From: Burkholderia mayonis
GTDB lineage: Bacteria; Pseudomonadota; Gammaproteobacteria; Burkholderiales; Burkholderiaceae
Assembly (NCBI RefSeq): GCF_001523745.2
Contig: NZ_CP013386.1
Span: forward strand, 3,596,001 to 3,660,000
DNA length: 64,000 bases
Direction of reading: 5' to 3'
Shown here: positions 33,292 to 42,676 of the stretch, one piece after another
How positions within the stretch are numbered: position 1 is the first letter of the stretch
How the letters are laid out: every line of letters begins with the position of its first letter
Program-made: the position numbers and the translations under genes
Notes under the pieces: generated by a model
Database searches by the model: none
What the model saw: the letters and a program-made list of their open reading frames with translations, nothing else
Told to the model about the DNA's origin: nothing

Positions 33292-34080
33292 TTAGCGCGA
33301 CATCTGCGTGACGGTCTGCAACATCTGGTCGGACGTGGTCACGGCCTTGCTGTTGATTTCGTACGCGCGCTGCGTCTGGATCATGTTGACGAGCTCCTGG
33401 ACGACGTTCACGTTCGACGCCTCGACGTAGCCCTGGTTGAGCGTGCCCGCGCCGTTCAGGCCCGGCTGCGACACGTTCGGCTGGCCCGACGACGTGGTTT
33501 CCGCGAACAGGTTCTCACCCTTCGCCTCGAGGCCGGCAGGATTGATGAACGTCGCGATCTGGAGCGAGCCGATCTGCACCGCGTTGTTCGACCCCGGCTG
33601 CGTAACCGACACGACGCCGTCGCTGCCGATCGTGAGCGACGTCGCGTTCTGCGGGATCGTGATCGCCGGGATCACCTGATAGCCGCTCGACGTGACGAGC
33701 TGGCCCTGCGCATTGGTCTGGAACGAGCCGTCGCGCGTATAGGCGTTCGTGCCGTCCGGCATCAGCACCTGGAAGAAGCCCTGGCCGTTGATCGCGACGT
33801 CTTTCGAGCCGCCCGTCTGCTGCAGATTGCCCTGCGTGTAGAGCCGTTCGGTCGCGACCTGCTGGACGCCCGTGCCGAGCTGCAGGCCCGACGGCAGCTC
33901 GGTTTGCTGCGTCGAGTTCGCGCCCGGCTGGCGCACGGTCTGGTACAGCAGATCCTCGAACACCGCGCGCGAGCCCTTGAAGCCGTTGGTGCTCACGTTC
34001 GCGAGATTGTTCGAGATCACGTCCATCTGCGACTGCTGCGCGTTCATGCCGGTCGCGGCGATGTAAAGGGAACGGTTCAC
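33292..34080 (-). CDS. flgG: Flagellar distal rod protein FlgG
   Basis: 262 residues, the usual FlgG length. N-terminus [48 protein letters not shown] and C-terminus [46 protein letters not shown] are the rod/hook family D0 helices. It forms the distal rod between the proximal rod and the hook, inside the LP rings. Part of the minus-strand flg operon. Confidence 0.96.
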   Translation of the reverse strand: MNRSLYIAATGMNAQQSQMDVISNNLANVSTNGFKGSRAVFEDLLYQTVRQPGANSTQQTELPSGLQLGTGVQQVATERLYTQGNLQQTGGSKDVAINGQGFFQVLMPDGTNAYTRDGSFQTNAQGQLVTSSGYQVIPAITIPQNATSLTIGSDGVVSVTQPGSNNAVQIGSLQIATFINPAGLEAKGENLFAETTSSGQPNVSQPGLNGAGTLNQGYVEASNVNVVQELVNMIQTQRAYEINSKAVTTSDQMLQTVTQMSR

Positions 34081-34112
34081 GTGTTGACTCCTTGTCTGGC
34101 GCTTGGCTGTGC

Positions 34113-34874
34113 TTAGCTGAAATTGAGCAGCTGGTTCGCCGCCTGCTCGTTCTGGTCGGCGGACTGGATCAGCTTCGTCTGCAATTCGAACGCGCGCGCG
34201 TTGTCGATCATCGACACCATCGCCGCCACCGGATTGACGTTGCTGCCTTCGAGCGAATTCGGCACGACCTTCACGGCCGGATCGGCATCGGCGGGATTGC
34301 CGTCCGCGGTGCGGAACAGGCCGTCGTCGCCGCGCTTCATCGTCGCGGGATCGGGATTCACGAGCTTCAGTTGATCGATCATCGCGACGGCGGTCGGCGG
34401 ATCGCCCGGCATCAGCGCCGACACGGTGCCGTCCTGGCCGATCGTCAGCTGCGCGTTCGGCGGCACGGCGAGCGGGCCGCCGTTGCCGACGACGGGCAGG
34501 TCGTTCGCGGTCACGAGCTGCCCGTTCTGGTCGACGTGCAGGTTGCCCGCGCGCGTGTACGCCTCGGAGCCGTCCGGCAGCATCACCGACAGCCAGCCCG
34601 GCCCCTGAACCGCGACATCGAGCGGATTGCCCGTGCGCTCGATCGGGCCCGGCGTGAAGTCCGCGCCGGGCGTCGACGACAGCGTGTAGGTGCGGGTCGT
34701 CGACGGATCGACGTTGCCGCTGCCGTCGTCGAAGTTCATCGGCACCGCACGAAACGTCGCGAGCTGTGCGCGGAACCCCGTCGTCGACGTGTTCGCGAGA
34801 TTGTTCGCGACGACGGACTGTTGCTCGAGCGACTGCGTCGCGCCCGTCATCGCCGTATAGATCAGTCGGTCCAT
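34113..34874 (-). CDS. flgF: Flagellar proximal rod protein FlgF
   Basis: 253 residues from ATG 34,874 ([45 protein letters not shown]); longer in-frame text upstream belongs to the flgE frame shadow. C-terminus [41 protein letters not shown]. FlgF is a proximal rod subunit exported through the flagellar type III system. It follows flgE by about 27 bp and precedes flgG. Confidence 0.95.
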   Translation of the reverse strand: MDRLIYTAMTGATQSLEQQSVVANNLANTSTTGFRAQLATFRAVPMNFDDGSGNVDPSTTRTYTLSSTPGADFTPGPIERTGNPLDVAVQGPGWLSVMLPDGSEAYTRAGNLHVDQNGQLVTANDLPVVGNGGPLAVPPNAQLTIGQDGTVSALMPGDPPTAVAMIDQLKLVNPDPATMKRGDDGLFRTADGNPADADPAVKVVPNSLEGSNVNPVAAMVSMIDNARAFELQTKLIQSADQNEQAANQLLNFS

Positions 34875-34900
34875 GGCTGGCTGTTGTCCGCGAAGGCCGC

Positions 34901-36142
34901 TTACAGGTTGATGAGCGTCTGGTCGACGGTCTGCTGCGTCTTGATCGTCTGCGCGTTCGCCTGGTAGTTGCGCTGCGCGGTGATCAGATTCACGAGCTGG
35001 CTCGTCAGGTCGACGTTCGAGTTTTCGAGCGCGCTGCCCTGCAGCGTCCCGTGGTTCGTGCTGCCGGGCACCGAGATCTGCGGCACACCCGACGTGGCCG
35101 TCTCGACGTACTGGTTGTTGCCGACGCTCACGAGGCCGTTCGGATTGTTGAAGTTCGCGAGCACGATCTGCCCGAGCGTCGACGTCTGGCCGTTCGAGTA
35201 GTTGCCGGTCAGCTTGCCGTCCGCGCCGATCGAGAACGTCGTCAGCACGCCGCTCGCGAATCCGTTCTGCGCGAGGTTGTTGATGCCGTTCTTGCCGCCG
35301 TACTGCGTGGTGCCCGTCAGGTCGAGCGTCAGATTCTGCGGGTTCGCCGCGCCCGTCGTCGTCGGAATCGAGAACGAGAACTGACCGACGTTCGTCGTCG
35401 GCGCACCGGCCGGCGTCGACGTGCCCGTGATCGTGCCCGCCGTGTTGAAGCTGACCGAGCCGAGATCGGTCGGCGTCTGGCCCGACGGGCCCGCGTACGC
35501 TTCCCACTGGCCCGTCGTCGAGCTCTTCACGAAGTACAGGTTGACGTTCTGCGAGCCGCCAAGCGAATCGAACGCCTGCACCGACGTCGTGTAGTTGTAG
35601 CTCGTCGGATCGGAATAGTTGAACGGCGTCGTCGCGGGCACCGGGTCCTGCGAGTTCAGGTTGAACTGGCCGGTGATCTTGGTCGTCGCGGTCGGCGCGA
35701 TGTTGGTCGTCGGCGCCTGCAGCGGCACGGTCGCCGCGCTGTTGATCACGCCGTTCGAGTCGGCCGCGTAGCCCATCAGGTTCAGGCCCTGCGAGTTGAC
35801 GATGTAGCCGTTCTTGTCGCGCTGGAACGTGCCGTCGCGCGAGTACGTGACGACGCCGTTGTTCGACATCTGGAAGAAGCCGTTGCCGTTGATCGCGACG
35901 TTCAGCGACGAAGTGCTCGACGCGATCGTGCCCTGGCTGAACTGCTGCTGCACCGATGCGAGCATCGTGCCGATGCCGATCGGATTGTTGACAGCCGACG
36001 CGACCGAATTCGCATACATGTCGGAAAACTGCGCGGTGCTTCCCTTGAAGCCCACCGTGTTCGCGTTCGCGATGTTGTTGCCGATCACGTCGAGGTCGCT
36101 CGACGCGCCTGCCAAACCGCTCAAACCTTGTTGATAGCCCAT
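34901..36142 (-). CDS. flgE: Flagellar hook protein FlgE
   Basis: 413 residues. N-terminus [46 protein letters not shown] and C-terminus [42 protein letters not shown] form the D0 coiled coils. The middle has Thr/Ser-rich hook domains. FlgE polymerises into the hook under the FlgD cap. It follows flgD by 27 bp. Confidence 0.96.
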   Translation of the reverse strand: MGYQQGLSGLAGASSDLDVIGNNIANANTVGFKGSTAQFSDMYANSVASAVNNPIGIGTMLASVQQQFSQGTIASSTSSLNVAINGNGFFQMSNNGVVTYSRDGTFQRDKNGYIVNSQGLNLMGYAADSNGVINSAATVPLQAPTTNIAPTATTKITGQFNLNSQDPVPATTPFNYSDPTSYNYTTSVQAFDSLGGSQNVNLYFVKSSTTGQWEAYAGPSGQTPTDLGSVSFNTAGTITGTSTPAGAPTTNVGQFSFSIPTTTGAANPQNLTLDLTGTTQYGGKNGINNLAQNGFASGVLTTFSIGADGKLTGNYSNGQTSTLGQIVLANFNNPNGLVSVGNNQYVETATSGVPQISVPGSTNHGTLQGSALENSNVDLTSQLVNLITAQRNYQANAQTIKTQQTVDQTLINL

Positions 36143-36169
36143 CTCGGTCTCCGTGGCGAAGAAGCTGGA

Positions 36170-37003
36170 TCAGTTGGTGGAAGACGAGGCGCTGCCGTTC
36201 GACGCGCTCGTCGTGGTGTTCGGGAAGATCGATGCGACCTGGCTGAAGCCGACCGTCGATCCGTTCGACAGCACGAGCCCCGGCGTGCCGTCGGCCTGCT
36301 TGACGACGCTCAGCACCTGCGCGGACGACAGCGTCGTCGGCGCGTACTGCTGGCCGGACGTGTCGGTGTAGCTCGCGCTGATCGTGTAGGTGCCGTCGGG
36401 CAGCTTGTTGCCGGCCGTGTCGGTCGGCGTCCAGTTGAACGGCACGGTGCCCGCCGACTGCGCGCCCGCGTTGATCGTGTTGACGACGACGCCTGACGAG
36501 TTCTTCACGGTGATCGTCAGGTTCGACACGGCGCTCGTCAGCTGCACGCCGAACGGCGACGCCGCGCCGCTCTTGACAGGTACGGTGTTGCCCGGCGCCA
36601 GCACGTTCGAGCCGATCAACATCGCCGCCTGCGTCTGCTGGCCGGCCGTGAGCTGCGACGACAGCGACGTGAGCGACGTGTTCAACTGCGCGATGCCGCT
36701 CACCGTGTTGATCTGCGCGAGCTGCGACGTCATCTGCGAGCTGTCGACGGGGCTCGTCGGATCCTGGTTCTGCAACTGCGTGACGAGCAGCTTGAGGAAC
36801 GTCGTCTGCAGATCGCTCGCCGACGTGGTCGACAGCGAGCTCGCGACGTTGATGTTCGCGTTCGAGCTGCTGGTGCCGGTCGTACCGCTCGTCGTGCTCG
36901 CGCCCGTCGTGTTCGACGACTGGCTGTTCGAGCTCATCGTGTCGAACGGCAGCGTGTTCACGGTCGTGCCGCTGCCGCCGATGGTGGTCAAGGAGGATGT
37001 CAT
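36170..37003 (-). CDS. flgD: Flagellar hook cap/scaffold protein FlgD
   Basis: 277 residues from ATG 37,003 (MTSSLTTIGGSGTT), with AGGAAGG upstream; the frame is open further upstream only through flgC shadow. A Ser/Thr-rich N-terminus is followed by the conserved FLKLLVTQLQNQDPTSPVDSSQMTSQLAQINTVSGIAQLN and a C-terminal FlgD Ig-like/tudor part (PFNWTPTDTAGNKLPDGTYTISASY). FlgD caps the growing hook and is lost when the hook is done. It lies between flgC and flgE. Confidence 0.94.
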   Translation of the reverse strand: MTSSLTTIGGSGTTVNTLPFDTMSSNSQSSNTTGASTTSGTTGTSSSNANINVASSLSTTSASDLQTTFLKLLVTQLQNQDPTSPVDSSQMTSQLAQINTVSGIAQLNTSLTSLSSQLTAGQQTQAAMLIGSNVLAPGNTVPVKSGAASPFGVQLTSAVSNLTITVKNSSGVVVNTINAGAQSAGTVPFNWTPTDTAGNKLPDGTYTISASYTDTSGQQYAPTTLSSAQVLSVVKQADGTPGLVLSNGSTVGFSQVASIFPNTTTSASNGSASSSTN

Positions 37004-37056
37004 TCCGATTCGCCTTCCTCTGCTATGCGTGTTTTCAGTCGATGGAAAAGGGCGCG

Positions 37057-37482
37057 TCAGCTGCCGATCGTCAGCGTCTTCAGCATCAGTTGCTTCGCGG
37101 TGTTGAGCGTCTCGACGTTCGCCTGATATGAACGCGACGCGGAAATCATGTTGACCATCTCCTGCACCGGATCGACGTTCGGCATCGTCACGTAGCCGTT
37201 CTGGTCGGCGGCCGGGTTCGACGGGTCGTAGGTCGTCTTCATCGGCGACGGATCGTCGATCACCTTGGTCACCTGCACGCCGCCGACGCCCTGGCCGGAC
37301 GCGGTGCGCGCGCGGCCCATCGGCGCGGTCGCGAACACCACCTGCTTCGCCTTGTAGGGCTTGCCGTCGGGACCCGTCACGCTGTCGGCGTTCGCGAGGT
37401 TCGACGCCGTCACGTTCAGACGTTGCGACTGGGCCGACATCGCGGAACCCGCGACGTCGAAAATGTTCATCAACGAAGGCAT
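37057..37482 (-). CDS. flgC: Flagellar proximal rod protein FlgC
   Basis: 141 residues. [43 protein letters not shown] at the N-terminus and [37 protein letters not shown] at the end match FlgC, the proximal rod subunit. Standard length. It follows flgB by about 80 bp. Confidence 0.96.
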   Translation of the reverse strand: MPSLMNIFDVAGSAMSAQSQRLNVTASNLANADSVTGPDGKPYKAKQVVFATAPMGRARTASGQGVGGVQVTKVIDDPSPMKTTYDPSNPAADQNGYVTMPNVDPVQEMVNMISASRSYQANVETLNTAKQLMLKTLTIGS

Positions 37483-37565
37483 GCGTACTCCTTATCGCGT
37501 TGCGCGCCCATTCAAACGTTTCCCGTGACGCGCGCGGCACGCGGGAAACGCGCCGAAGCGGCGCG

Positions 37566-38057
37566 TCACGAACTCGAATTCGACGTGATCGCGGCGATCA
37601 TCGTCTTGATCTGCTGCGTCATCACCGTCATCCCGGCCTGGTAGTGCACCGCGTTGTCGGCGAACTGCACGCGCTCGGTGTCGAGATCGACGGTGTTGCC
37701 GTCGAGCGCCGGCTGCTGCGGGATCCGGTACTGCGCGCGGCCGTAGTCGTCGCTCGGGCCGCCCGTCGGGATCAGCTTCACGTTGCCCGCCATGTGCGAG
37801 CCCGACGTCGTCGCCATCGACATCCCGCTCGTCACGCCGGCCGGCTGCGCGAGCGGAAGCTGCGCCGCGTTGCCGGCGGAGCGCGCGCCGTCCTGCTTCA
37901 GCGCACGGGCGAGCGTCGACGAGAAGTCGACGTCGCGCGCGCGGTAGCCCGGCGTATCGGCGTTCGCGATGTTCGACGACAGCAGTTCCTGCCGATACGT
38001 GCGCACGTCGAGCGCCTGGCGGCCGAATGCGAATTCGGCATCGAGTTTGTCCAGCAT
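37566..38057 (-). CDS. flgB: Flagellar proximal rod protein FlgB
   Basis: 163 residues from ATG 38,057 (MLDKLDAEFAFGRQALDVRTYRQELLSSNIANADTPGYRARDVDF), with GGAGACTC upstream; the frame is open further up through spurious Arg/Pro-rich text. The C-terminal VQFADNAVHYQAGMTVMTQQIKTMIAAI helix is the rod-family D0. FlgB is the innermost rod protein. It is the first gene of the flgB-J operon, divergent from flgA across 236 bp. Confidence 0.95.
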   Translation of the reverse strand: MLDKLDAEFAFGRQALDVRTYRQELLSSNIANADTPGYRARDVDFSSTLARALKQDGARSAGNAAQLPLAQPAGVTSGMSMATTSGSHMAGNVKLIPTGGPSDDYGRAQYRIPQQPALDGNTVDLDTERVQFADNAVHYQAGMTVMTQQIKTMIAAITSNSSS

Positions 38058-38204
38058 CTGCGAGTCTCCGTCTGAAGATGCGCTGCTCTTTCGCCGCCGG
38101 CGGTCGACCGCGAACCGCGGGCGGCTGACCATGGACGGCCAAAGAGGCTTTTTCCCATGGGACGCATGGTAGGCGGGCGACGCAACGGGCAATCGGGCGA
38201 ATAA

Positions 38205-38238
38205 CCGGCAAAGGGCCCCTCTATTCGCGGTTTGCCGG
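38205..38238. promoter_or_regulatory. Inverted repeat in flgB/flgA divergent region
   Basis: CCGGCAAA (38,205-38,212) and TTTGCCGG (38,231-38,238) form an 8-bp inverted repeat with an 18-bp spacer in the shared upstream region of flgB and flgA. A binding site for the flagellar master regulator (FlhDC is used in Burkholderia) is possible but unproven. Confidence 0.4.
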
Positions 38239-38293
38239 CGGGCGCCCATCCCTAGAATGCAACCCCGTACCAAACGGTTTCGAGGAGGGCGCG

Positions 38294-39886
38294 ATGACGA
38301 CAGACGCAAGCCGCGCAACGCGCGCGCGCTTTGCCGTGGCGCTCGCGCTGGCGGGCTGGACGTGCGCCGCGCTCGCGCAGCAGGCGGGCGACGGCGGGAT
38401 GATCGTGATTCCGGGCCGCGGCGAATCGGCCGAAACGGCGCTCGCGAACGCGAATGCGGCGAACGCGCGCGGCGCCAATGCAGCGGGAGCGAGCACGCCG
38501 GCCGCCGTCGGATGGAACGGATCGGGCAGCAATACGGCACGCGTGGGCGGGCGGAACGCTCAGGCCGCCGCGCAGGCGGCCGCCGCATGGAACGGCCGAG
38601 CCGGCGCGCCGCCGGGGGCCGGGTCGAGCGATCCAGCCTACGCCCCGACGGCAGCCGAGCAGAGCAACGGCCAGATCGTGATCGAACCGGGTCCGCCCGC
38701 ATCGAACGGCCGGATTGCGGCATCGCCCGCGATCGGATGGAAGCGGCCAGCGATCGCGGCCGCCCCGCGAGGCGGGTGGAACGGTCAGGTGAATCCCGCA
38801 TCGGCGACGGCAGGATCGAATCTTCCCGCAAGCGCCGCGCCGACGAGCGCCCGATGGAACAATCCGGCCGGCGCGACCGCGCCCGTCACCGCGAACCGGA
38901 GCAATCCGGCGGCAAGCGTTGCTGCCGACGTCAATCCCGCATTCCGCGCGGTCGCTGCATCGCGCGCGCCGGCCAACGCGCAGCAGGTCGCGACGGTCGT
39001 CGCGCAGGATGCGGCCGTGCCCACCGGCCCGCCCGCGAACGCACGGGCGGCCGCCCAGCCGTGGCGGGCTCAGCGCGCCCAGGCCGCCGCACAAAGCGGC
39101 ATGATCCCCGTCTCGTTCCGCACGGAGCCCGCGCCAAGCGCGCTGCCCGCCCGTCCCGCGCCGATTCGCGCGGCCGCGCCCGCAACGAACGCCCCTGGCG
39201 CGCAGACGACCGCCGCGCCGGCCGCCTCCGCCAATGCGACAGCCTCCGCTCCGGTCCCGGCCGGCCAGCAGGACGGCGAAACGATCCGCCGCGCCGCGCT
39301 CGCGTTTCTTCAACAGCAGGCGGCGGGCCTGCCCGGCAAGACCGCCATCACCGTCGCGCCCGCGTTCCCGCGCGGCCTCGCCGCGTGTACGACGCTCGAG
39401 CCGTTCCTGCCGTCGGGCGCGCGCCTCTGGGGCCGCACGACGGTCGGCGTGCGCTGCGCGGGCGAGCGTCCGTGGACGATCTATCTGCAGGCGAAGCTCG
39501 CCGTCCAAGCGACCTATTACGTCGCCGCGCGCCAGATCTCGCCCGGCGAGGCGCTCTCGGCGGCCGACCTCGTCGCGCGCGACGGCGATCTGACGATGCT
39601 GCCGCTCGCCGTGATCACCGATCCGACCCAGGCGGTCGGCGCGACCGCGCTCACGCGGGTCGCGGCCGGGCTGCCGCTGCGCCGGGATCTCCTGAAGAGC
39701 GCGGCGTCGGTATCGATCGGCCAGACGGTGCGGGTCGTCGCGTCGGGGCAGGGGTTCACGATTTCGGCCGAGGGCAGCGTGCTCAACAACGCAGCGCCCG
39801 GCCAGCAGGTACGGGTGCGCATGGCCGCGGGCCAGATCGTCACGGCGATCGTCAAGGACGCCGCGACAGTCGAGATCCCCCTCTAA
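38294..39886 (+). CDS. flgA: P-ring assembly chaperone FlgA with long N-terminal extension
   Basis: 530 residues, far above the usual 220-330. A signal peptide (to ALAQ, about residue 35) is followed by about 270 residues of Ala/Pro/Asn/Gly-rich low-complexity text with repeated WNG/WN motifs. The C-terminal ~230 residues are the true FlgA/SAF module: AALAFLQQQAAGLPGKTAITVAP, CTTLEPFLPSGARLWGRTTVGVRC, YYVAARQISPGEALSAADLVARDGDL and the final GQQVRVRMAAGQIVTAIVKD. FlgA is the periplasmic chaperone for FlgI. GAGGGCG lies before ATG 38,294. The extension continues the same frame without a break, so it is probably translated. Confidence 0.92.
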   Translation: MTTDASRATRARFAVALALAGWTCAALAQQAGDGGMIVIPGRGESAETALANANAANARGANAAGASTPAAVGWNGSGSNTARVGGRNAQAAAQAAAAWNGRAGAPPGAGSSDPAYAPTAAEQSNGQIVIEPGPPASNGRIAASPAIGWKRPAIAAAPRGGWNGQVNPASATAGSNLPASAAPTSARWNNPAGATAPVTANRSNPAASVAADVNPAFRAVAASRAPANAQQVATVVAQDAAVPTGPPANARAAAQPWRAQRAQAAAQSGMIPVSFRTEPAPSALPARPAPIRAAAPATNAPGAQTTAAPAASANATASAPVPAGQQDGETIRRAALAFLQQQAAGLPGKTAITVAPAFPRGLAACTTLEPFLPSGARLWGRTTVGVRCAGERPWTIYLQAKLAVQATYYVAARQISPGEALSAADLVARDGDLTMLPLAVITDPTQAVGATALTRVAAGLPLRRDLLKSAASVSIGQTVRVVASGQGFTISAEGSVLNNAAPGQQVRVRMAAGQIVTAIVKDAATVEIPL

Positions 39887-39931
39887 GATTGCAAACTTTC
39901 GTTGATTCAGGGATTTACCGAAAAACGGGTG

Positions 39932-39959
39932 CTAAAGTTCGGGCCGGCCTTGCCGTTAT
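39932..39959 (+). promoter_or_regulatory. Sigma-28 (FliA) promoter of flgMN
   Basis: CTAAA (39,932-39,936), exactly 15 bp, then GCCGTTAT (39,952-39,959), two mismatches to CTAAA-N15-GCCGATAA. It is 30 bp before the flgM start, matching the known class 3 control of flgMN. Confidence 0.85.
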
Positions 39960-39989
39960 CGTGGTCAAACCCGTACAGGAAACACCATC

Positions 39990-40334
39990 GTGAAAGTCGA
40001 TTCCACCACTACTTCGAACGCCCGCACGCTGTCGAACGCCAGTGCGGGCGCGGCTCGCACGCAAGCCGGCCAGCCGGCCTCGGCCCGGACGCCCGCCAGC
40101 GCCGCGGGCGCGCCGACGGGCGGAGACGCGAACGTGAGCCTGTCTGGCCTGTCGTCGACGCTGCGCAGCCTGGCCGCATCGGGCAGCGCCGACATCGATA
40201 CCGCCCAGGTCGAGGCGATTCGGGACGCGATCAAGAACGGCACACTGTCGATCGACACCGGCAAGATCGCCGACGGCATCCTGCAGACCGCCCGCGAACT
40301 GCTGAAGCAGCCGCCGCAGGCGGGCAACAGCTGA
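39990..40334 (+). CDS. flgM: Anti-sigma-28 factor FlgM
   Basis: 114 residues from GTG 39,990 (reads as MKVDSTTTSN), with CAGGAA upstream. The N-terminus is disordered and Ala/Ser-rich, and the C-terminal half holds the sigma-28-binding helices (VSLSGLSSTLRSLAASGSADIDTAQVEAIRDAIKNGTLSIDTGKIADGIL). FlgM holds FliA inactive until it is exported through the finished hook. It is followed by flgN in the same transcript. Confidence 0.92.
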   Translation: MKVDSTTTSNARTLSNASAGAARTQAGQPASARTPASAAGAPTGGDANVSLSGLSSTLRSLAASGSADIDTAQVEAIRDAIKNGTLSIDTGKIADGILQTARELLKQPPQAGNS

Positions 40335-40413
40335 ACCGGCTTCGCGGCCGGACGAAGAAACGCGAAGCACGGCGCGCGGACGGTCCGCGCGCCGGCATGT
40401 CGAGCCAAACGAG

Positions 40414-40851
40414 ATGAGAGACGAACTGCTGGCCACGGTCAACGACGAGCACGCGACGGTCGAAGCGTTCGCGTCCCTGCTCGCCTACGAGGAAAAGGCG
40501 CTGACGACGGCGTCGCCGCTCGAGGCGCTGCCGGGCATCGTCGACAGGAAATCCGAGCTGATCGAGAAGCTCGCGCACCTCGAACGCCAGCGCGACACGC
40601 TGCTCGCGTCGCTCGGCCTGCCGGCCGGCAAGACGGGCATGGATCGCGCGGCCGAAAACGACGCGCGTCTCGCGAACGGCTGGCAGTTGCTGCAACAATC
40701 GGCAGAACGCGCGCGCCACGCGAATGCGATCAACGGGATGCTGATCCGCATCCGGATGGACTATAACGAACGAACGCTGTCCGTGCTGCGCGCCGCGCCG
40801 CAGCGCAACGGCTTCTACGGACCGGACGGACGCGTCGCGGCCGCGCGCTAG
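40414..40851 (+). CDS. flgN: Flagellar export chaperone FlgN
   Basis: 145 residues, almost all alpha-helical: DEHATVEAFASLLAYEEKALTTASPLEALPGIVDRKSELIEKLAHLERQRDTLLASLG. This is the FlgN family, the cytoplasmic chaperone of FlgK and FlgL. It lies 79 bp after flgM, the usual pairing, and is the last flagellar gene before the R-body region. Confidence 0.92.
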   Translation: MRDELLATVNDEHATVEAFASLLAYEEKALTTASPLEALPGIVDRKSELIEKLAHLERQRDTLLASLGLPAGKTGMDRAAENDARLANGWQLLQQSAERARHANAINGMLIRIRMDYNERTLSVLRAAPQRNGFYGPDGRVAAAR

Positions 40852-41719
40852 GGCCTGTCTGGGTTAAACATACAAGCGCGTTTCTTGATCAACGTGAGCT
40901 CGGAAGCGTGCCAAGTCGTATTCGACCGTAATCCGTTCGTGGCAGCTGCCGTTGCAGCTGTTTGCGCCGCCCGCTCACTTCGGTTCGCCCTTCTCGTCCC
41001 CTAGGTGGCGGATCAGTTCACCGCCCAAGACACTTAAAGATCACCTTCTCGAGCACGGCAAACTGCTCGTGGATGGCTGCCCGGTCCAATATCCCGTGCA
41101 TCATTAGCCCGATTGTTCCGAGTCCGGGTTCGGGTTCGCGCTCCAGCCCGCCCTTCTCATTTCCCCTTTGTGTTTGTGCGGCATCGCGGCCCCTTCGTCG
41201 TCCGTCTGTGCGCTGCAAGCATGAATTCGATCAAGCGCTGTGTTCACGTCGAATCCGGCCAGCAAGCCGCCTCCCCCCTCGCAAATCGTAAGTCCGGTAT
41301 ATAGCCGCGTTGCCTCGCTTTCTTTCCCGCAAAGCCGCATTGCCTTGCCGAGATGCGCGTCCGCCTCGGCGGCAATCGAGGAAAACACTCGAGACAGCTT
41401 ACCGGTCCGGCGTCGCACGCTCCGTTCCCCAGGATCCAATCGGAAATTCCACCGCAAATCGGTGTTTTTTCCGTATGCCGCGTTTCGTTCCGCAAAGGCG
41501 CTGGCCCCCCATGCAGCGAAATCGCTGATCCGCATGGGCAGTCCGTTTTGGCTGATTACAACGGTTTCCGCGATTCGGCTCCGTGTTTTCCATCGGCTGC
41601 GCCAATCGCGCTCGTCATTGCTTTCCTACGATGTTTTCACGGCCCTACCACACAGCGCAGGGTTCGTACCGGAAGAACATCCCGCCGAAAGGCAGTCTTA
41701 CATTTATCAAGGAGCCACC
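40852..41719. other. Leader region of the R-body locus, no gene supported
   Basis: About 870 bp between flgN and the first reb gene. Open frames here (for example minus strand 41,104-41,535) lack ribosome-binding sites and recognisable domains, and the plus-strand frame that runs into the first reb gene from 41,240 is Arg/Ser/Pro-rich. It is locally less GC-rich, and probably contains the promoter and a long leader for the reb genes. I saw no clear sigma-28 or sigma-54 site. Confidence 0.45.
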
Positions 41720-42010
41720 ATGGCATTCCCGACCAGCGTCAATGACCAGATCACCGATTCCGTCACGCAGGCCAATACCAAGGTATTGGGCGACGCGCCG
41801 GCGATCGCGATGGGCAACCTCTATCAGGCCACGGCGCAAGCACTTGCCAATACCGCCCACAACGCCACCAACGCGCAGCAGCAAAGCTACGTCACGACCC
41901 AGGCCGCCACCACGATGGGCGTCGCGACGCTGTACTCGCTCGACACCGCCGCCACGGGCGTGTCGACCAAGGACATCCTGAGCACCGGCGTTCGCGGCCT
42001 CGGCAGCTGA
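41720..42010 (+). CDS. rebB: RebB-family R-body protein, paralogue 1
   Basis: 96 residues. ATG 41,720 has CAAGGAGCC before it. MAFPTSVNDQITDSVTQANTKVLGDAPAIAMGNLYQATAQALANTAHNATNAQQQSYVTTQAATTMGVATLY is the RebB ('killing trait') domain: a polar N-terminus, then one long Ala-rich amphipathic helix with the HNATNAQQQ segment. RebB-type proteins polymerise into R-bodies, ribbons that roll up in the cytoplasm and extend on a trigger. It is the first of four tandem, near-identical genes and ends in a unique GVRGLGS tail. Confidence 0.88.
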   Translation: MAFPTSVNDQITDSVTQANTKVLGDAPAIAMGNLYQATAQALANTAHNATNAQQQSYVTTQAATTMGVATLYSLDTAATGVSTKDILSTGVRGLGS

Positions 42011-42042
42011 CCGCCCAAGCCTAATTCATTGAGGAGCCCGAC

Positions 42043-42312
42043 ATGGCTTTTCCGACCAGCGTCAATGACCAGATCACCGATTCCGTCACGCAGGCCAACA
42101 CCAAAGTGCTGGGCGACGCGCCGGCCATCGCGATGGGCAACCTGTACCAGGCCACGGCGCAAGCCTTGGCCAACGCGGCGCACAACGCGACCTACGCGCA
42201 GCAACAGAGCTACGTCACGGCGCAAGCCGCCACCACGATGGGCGTCGCGACGCTGTATTCGCTCGACACGGCCACGACCGGGATCGCCACCACCAAGATC
42301 CTCGGCACCTGA
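42043..42312 (+). CDS. rebB: RebB-family R-body protein, paralogue 2
   Basis: 89 residues, GAGGAGC ribosome-binding site. The protein matches paralogue 1 over its first ~75 residues with few changes (HNATYAQQQSYVTAQAAT), and the first ~50 bp of coding DNA are nearly identical, so duplication is recent or genes convert. It ends ATTKILGT. Same predicted role: R-body subunit. Confidence 0.88.
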   Translation: MAFPTSVNDQITDSVTQANTKVLGDAPAIAMGNLYQATAQALANAAHNATYAQQQSYVTAQAATTMGVATLYSLDTATTGIATTKILGT

Positions 42313-42350
42313 GGATCGCCGGAAACAGTTGACCCCAAGGAGTTGAACAC

Positions 42351-42617
42351 ATGGCCTTTCCCACTGCCGTCAACAACCAGATCACCGATTCGGTGACGCA
42401 GGCGAACACCCAGGTGCTGGGGGTGTCTCCGTCCATTGCGATGGGCAACCTGTACCAGGCCACGGCGCAGGCGTTGGCCAACGCTGCGCACAACGCGACG
42501 CTGGCGCAACAACAGATGTACGTCACGGCACAGGCTGCGACCACGATGGGTGTCGCGCTGCTGTACTCGTTGGATACCGGCAGTACGGCAATGGCGACCA
42601 AGAAAATCCTCGGCTGA
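42351..42617 (+). CDS. rebB: RebB-family R-body protein, paralogue 3
   Basis: 88 residues, AAGGAG ribosome-binding site. MAFPTAVNNQITDSVTQANTQVLGVSPSIAMGNLYQATAQALANAAHNATLAQQQMYVTAQ. It differs from paralogues 1 and 2 at several surface-type positions (GVSPS for GDAPA; LAQQQM for NAQQQS), so the subunits are not fully interchangeable and may form mixed ribbons. Confidence 0.87.
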   Translation: MAFPTAVNNQITDSVTQANTQVLGVSPSIAMGNLYQATAQALANAAHNATLAQQQMYVTAQAATTMGVALLYSLDTGSTAMATKKILG

Positions 42618-42676
42618 GGGCTCATGCGTTGATCACCGACCCCCACCTGTCATCCAAACATTTAGGAGCATGAATC

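Noticed and set aside
41104..41535. 143-codon minus-strand open frame upstream of the reb genes
   Set aside because: No recognisable domain, no ribosome-binding site, and it lies in a region where all frames look random.
41500..41719. Sigma-54 promoter before the first rebB
   Set aside because: A TGGCCCCCCATGC string near 41,503 has the wrong GG-GC spacing (8 instead of 10), and the neighbouring AAA regulator lacks GAFTGA.
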